Assembly: GCA_963834685.1 (NCBI GenBank)
Contig: CAWICW010000003.1
Location: forward strand, 81,579-145,578
Length of the DNA: 64,000 bases
Direction: 5' to 3'
Origin: Palsa-504 sp963834685
GTDB lineage: Bacteria > Actinomycetota > Actinomycetes > Streptosporangiales > Streptosporangiaceae
In this document: piece by piece, positions 61,033 through 64,000 of the stretch
Numbering within the stretch: the first letter of the stretch is position 1
Layout: each line of letters begins with the position of its first letter
The notes under the pieces: generated by a model
What the model was told of the DNA's origin: nothing
Database searches by the model: none
The model's input: only the letters and a program-made list of their open reading frames with translations
Made by a program: the position numbers and the translations under genes

Positions 61033-61695
61033 TCAGTCAGCGGATGGCAGGTTCCCCACCTGGTCCTTGGTGAGGTTGAGCTGGATTCCGATGTCCACCC
61101 TGGTCACGGCGGTGATGGGGATGGCGACTTCCTTGCGGCCCCACAGGTGCCCTTCTTGGAGCAGCACGTGGGTCACCCGGTCGTCGCCCGGGTTGACCAG
61201 GAAGCCCTGCACCCGCCCGATCTCGCCGTCGACGGCGTGGACCGGGTCACCGGGCCTCACCTGGTCCTCACCCAGCGGAACAACGTCTTCGATCATCGTC
61301 TTGCGGTGTCTTGGCGGGGGCATGGGGCCGATGTCCATGAACTCGCCGCCGACGGGGGCCAATGCGTCACCGCTGACGCTGTATGCCAAGCCTGAGCCGA
61401 GGACGCCGCCGACGTCGCCGACGTGTTGATCGGTTGCGTCGGCGACCTCGCGCTCCTCCGCGTGGTCGAACTTGTCGAAGTCCGCGAGCGTGCAGCGCAG
61501 CCTGATCTCGCCGTTCGTCGTCTCGGCCAGGCGGGCGGGGACGAGCCGCCCGGCCTCCGGCCGGTGCCCGTGCTGGATGACCAGGTGGGTGACCGTCTCA
61601 GTGGCCGGGTCGAAGACCAGGCGCTTGACCTCGCCGCAGTGACCATCGGAGCGGCTCGCCCTGGCCCCGATCGTGAATTCCATTTCCGCCGCCAT
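61033..61695 (-). CDS. PRC-barrel domain protein
   Basis: The 220-residue protein has two PRC-barrel-like halves: MEFTIGARASRSDGHCGEV with FDPATETVTHLVIQHGH, and DPVHAVDGEIGRVQGFLV with DDRVTHVLLQEGHLWGR. The second ends in VAIPITAVTRVD. Such proteins act in RNA processing or as stress-related adaptor proteins. The ATG at 61695 is preceded by AAGGAAGG on the minus strand; the longer frame from 62046 is not supported. Confidence 0.78.
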   Translation of the reverse strand: MAAEMEFTIGARASRSDGHCGEVKRLVFDPATETVTHLVIQHGHRPEAGRLVPARLAETTNGEIRLRCTLADFDKFDHAEEREVADATDQHVGDVGGVLGSGLAYSVSGDALAPVGGEFMDIGPMPPPRHRKTMIEDVVPLGEDQVRPGDPVHAVDGEIGRVQGFLVNPGDDRVTHVLLQEGHLWGRKEVAIPITAVTRVDIGIQLNLTKDQVGNLPSAD

Positions 61696-61969
61696 TGCCG
61701 CCTTCCTTTCCGGGCTGCTGGCTTCGTCGTGGCAGCGAGCCAGCGGCGCCGTGCTCGCAGGCATTGGCGCGCTAGCTGCCGCGCATCTGTGTAGACCGCG
61801 CGTAGCCCTCGCCATCGCAGGTAGCCACCGGCCCGGATGTCCATCTGCCACGGCCACGGGCATCATCACCGGCCAGAACTGGCGGGGACGGCACATGAGG
61901 TAGTCGCCCGCGTCCGCGAAACGATCTTTGGATCGTAATAGGGACACGCTCTGAAAACTGGGACTTTGC

Positions 61970-62018
61970 TGGAGCGGGTGACGGGAATCGAATGCCGGAC
62001 TCTCAGCTTCGGAATCAG
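61970..62018 (-). other. tRNA-Gly-like 3' fragment
   Basis: The minus strand reads ATTCGATTCCCGTCACCCGC then TCCA, identical to a tRNA-Gly T-loop, T-stem 3' strand, acceptor strand and CCA. The 5' half (GCGGGTG acceptor) is absent, and the part upstream aligns only loosely. It looks like an attachment-site remnant. Confidence 0.5.
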
Positions 62019-62241
62019 GCAGGTCGCATCCGTATCTCCCGTCCATGTCGTCGTGGACTAGGTGGTCATCGTCAACGGCGGGATGCCGGACTGTCTGGCC
62101 GCTGGAGACGGGGGTACAGGGGTCATTTCGCCGTGACGCCTTAATCGCGGGTTAAGGCCGCGCGGTTACGCTGCTACTGAAGACGCGATTGGTTATGACA
62201 GGGCGCGCCCGCTTCGGCGGGCTTCCCTGGGGGAGGTCGCC

Positions 62242-62845
62242 ATGTACCAGCCTTACCCGTCCAGCGGCCAGCCGGCCGGGCCGCCGCGGCCTCCTGCTCC
62301 CGCGCCGGTGCGGACCGCGGTCAAGCTCATGTACGCGGGCGCCGCCGTCAGCGCCGCCGAGCTGATCAGCGGGCTGGTCTTCATCCTCAGCGGCACCATG
62401 GCCGGGCACGCAGAAGTTAACGGGCGCATCCTCACCGCGGCCCAGGCCAGCCGACTGGACCCGGTCCTGATCACGGTGGCGATCGTCTCCGGCCTGGCCG
62501 TGATCGCCCTGGGCCGGCGGCTTGTGGATGGCGCGGGCGAACGGCCAGGGCCGGAACTGGGCGCGCATCTTGTCCACGGTGCTGTTCGGCCTGGCGACGC
62601 TGCAGCTGATCACCCAGGCCAGCGTGCACCAGCCGGTGAGCCATGCCGGGTTCGCCGTGGTGGTGTTCGGCGTGATCGTCCCCGTGCTCGCCCTGGTAGT
62701 CGGCCTGGCCGCGGTGTGGCTGCTGTGGCGCCCGGCCTCCACCGCGTTCTTCAAGCCGCCAGGCTTCACCCTGGGGCCGGGCGCAGCGCACCACCCTCCG
62801 GGGTTGGATCGTCCAGCGCACGGTTGCCGTGCTGGTCAGTTGTGA
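62242..62845 (+). pseudogene. Frameshifted small membrane protein, copy 1
   Basis: ATG 62242 (GGGAGG upstream) starts MYQPYPSSGQPA and continues with VKLMYAGAAVSAAELISGLV. A 7-bp insertion near 62510, relative to the paralogue, shifts the frame. The second half (WMARANGQGRNWARILSTVL, then LAAVWLLWRPAS) is found in the frame from 62522. Four membrane helices would result if joined. This is a family of actinobacterial membrane proteins of unknown function. Confidence 0.65.
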
Positions 62846-63223
62846 GCCGTGCTGACCTGCGGGCCCGCGTGGATGTGGAGGCCTGTCCGCTGGTGGCCGC
62901 CCGCTGGGCCGATGCTCCAGGCCCGTCGTCGCGCGTCGGTAACTGGCCGTGGTGCTGGCGGCAGGTCTGGCAGCAGTCCAGCGCCTGCTGCCTAGTTGCC
63001 TGGCTGGAAGCCGGACAGTTGCCAGGTGCCGCCGAAAGCGGATGCGCTGGCCTCCGTAGGATTCCGGAAATACATGAACCAGCTGATCTTGATGTCGCCG
63101 GCCCGTCGCCAGAGCCTTGACTGCTTAGCTGGCGGCGCTGTGCTGAGCGGTGGCCGTGAACTTGTTGGGCGCCGGCTGCGGATAACGGATGTAGCCTCCC
63201 GGGAGCACCCGGAAGGGGTCACC
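62846..63223. other. 378-bp spacer between the tandem paralogues
   Basis: It has no family-like reading frame. Its right end supplies a GGAAGGGG ribosome-binding site for copy 2. It may contain decayed coding sequence from a deleted neighbour. Confidence 0.4.
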
Positions 63224-63723
63224 GTGTACCAGCCCTACCCGTCCAGCGGCCAGCCGGCGCGCCGCTGCGGCCTCCCGCTCCCGCGCCGGTGCTGACCGCA
63301 GTCAAGCTCATGTACGCGGGCGCCGCGGTCAGCACCGTGCCCCTGATCATCACGCTGGCCTTCATCGGCGACATCAAGGCCTACCACCTGCGATACCTGG
63401 GCCACAGCCTCACCTCGGCCCAGCTCAGCCACCTGAGACCGCTCATCATCACGGTGGTGATAGTCGTCGACCTGGTCGTGCCCGCCCTGTGGCTGTGGAT
63501 GGCGCGGGCGACCGGCCGGGGCCGGAACGGGGCGCGCGTCCTGTCCACGGTGCTGCTCGGCCTGGCGCCGCTGTCAGCTTACCGGCCAAAGCCCGTCCTG
63601 CGGGTGGCCTTCGCCGCGCTGACCTGGCTGCTCGGCCTCGCCGCGGTGTGGCTGCTATGGCGCCCGGCCTCCAGCGCGTTCTTCAAGGGGTTGGTCACCC
63701 CGGCCAGGGCTGCGGTGTCGTGA
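63224..63723 (+). pseudogene. Frameshifted small membrane protein, copy 2
   Basis: GTG 63224 opens YQPYPSSGQPA. A 1-bp deletion near 63258 relative to copy 1 leads to a stop at 63295. The rest (VKLMYAGAAVSTVPLIITLA, LWLWMARATGRGRNGARVL, LAAVWLLWRPASSAFF) is open from 63289. Both copies of this tandem pair are thus broken, at different points. Confidence 0.65.
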
Positions 63724-64000
63724 CTGAGGGCTGCGTACTGTGGCCCCGCGCGTTCGCTGGTCTGCTGGCTGCCTGGGGACAGCGATGGGCAAAGCAGGCT
63801 AACCTGCCAGGCTCTCTGCTGGCATCGTACTGGCGGACTGAGACTGGCGCCAGAGTCCGTGCCCTGCACAGCGCCGCCGATCCAGCGGGCTCGAGGTCCC
63901 ATCGCGCAGAGGCCTGGCTCCAGGCCGGTGCACGTCACCGTCACCTGGCGGCCAGCGGCGGGCCTGGTCACTGTGCAGGCCCGGGCGCTGCCGCCGAGCA
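63724..64000. other. Right-edge stretch without a recognisable gene
   Basis: No frame longer than background continues off the window with family similarity. Frames on both strands are Arg/Ala-rich. Confidence 0.35.

Overview
The window is about 70% G+C with dense, short-spaced genes, many GTG starts and polypurine ribosome-binding sites. It carries marker genes found only in Actinomycetota: a WhiB-family gene in the ponA/arsA neighbourhood, bldC, DUF3073, a Crp gene next to an NlpC/P60 gene, and a Caa3-type CtaG protein. Gene order in several blocks matches Streptomyces and Mycobacterium. A Streptosporangiales-like, morphologically complex actinomycete is the best fit; I do not name a species.

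Layout. 1-6.1 kb: hypothetical genes, a DUF1003-like membrane protein, a CtaG-like protein, an AAA+ ATPase bracketed by CTAG-rich repeats, and an acyl-CoA synthetase. 6.2-9.8 kb: a degenerate island between tRNA-Ser(GCT) and a 59-bp copy of the 3' half of that tRNA. It holds a TerB-like gene, a GAP-family gene, an MFS remnant and a bifunctional nuclease (BFN) gene; a second BFN gene and a sigma-factor fragment lie just beyond. 9.9-16.4 kb: a ROK protein, an XRE-cupin regulator divergent from an EamA transporter, a PH-domain pair, tadA with its partner, two tRNA-Ser genes and an exported esterase. 16.5-22.7 kb: SRP RNA, dnaX, ybaB, recR, a DUF5063 gene, ask and asd, a conserved replication/repair and aspartate-pathway block.

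23.5-27.5 kb: the most interesting locus. One gene encodes a NOX/ferric-reductase-type di-heme membrane domain with about forty proline-rich octapeptides. It overlaps a gene for a NuoF-like NADH/FMN protein fused to a [3Fe-4S]-type ferredoxin. Together they could form a split transmembrane electron-transfer system. A third BFN gene and tRNA-Pro follow.

28.4-41.2 kb: the conserved actinobacterial cell-wall/redox block: metallophosphoesterase, YqeY, class A PBP, WblA/WhiB4, two ArsA-like ATPases joined by a coupled repeat ORF, slipin, DUF4177, RidA, NUDIX, metallo-beta-lactamase, Crp and NlpC/P60. Two CRP-like sites lie between crp and nlpC. 41.3-48.2 kb: CbiX-like protein, acyl-CoA dehydrogenase, and a branched-chain 2-oxoacid dehydrogenase operon (E1alpha, E1beta, E2 and a Dabb protein). 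48.4-54.3 kb: purS, an RsbW-like ATPase preceded by a perfect CRP-type palindrome, purQ, purL, an SCP2-like gene and purF; purM is absent from its usual slot.

54.3-64 kb: DUF3073, valine/leucine dehydrogenase, a conserved hypothetical, bldC, a nonapeptide-repeat protein coupled to an RDD membrane protein, a K+ channel, a PRC-barrel protein, a tRNA fragment, and two tandem frameshifted membrane-protein paralogues at the right end.
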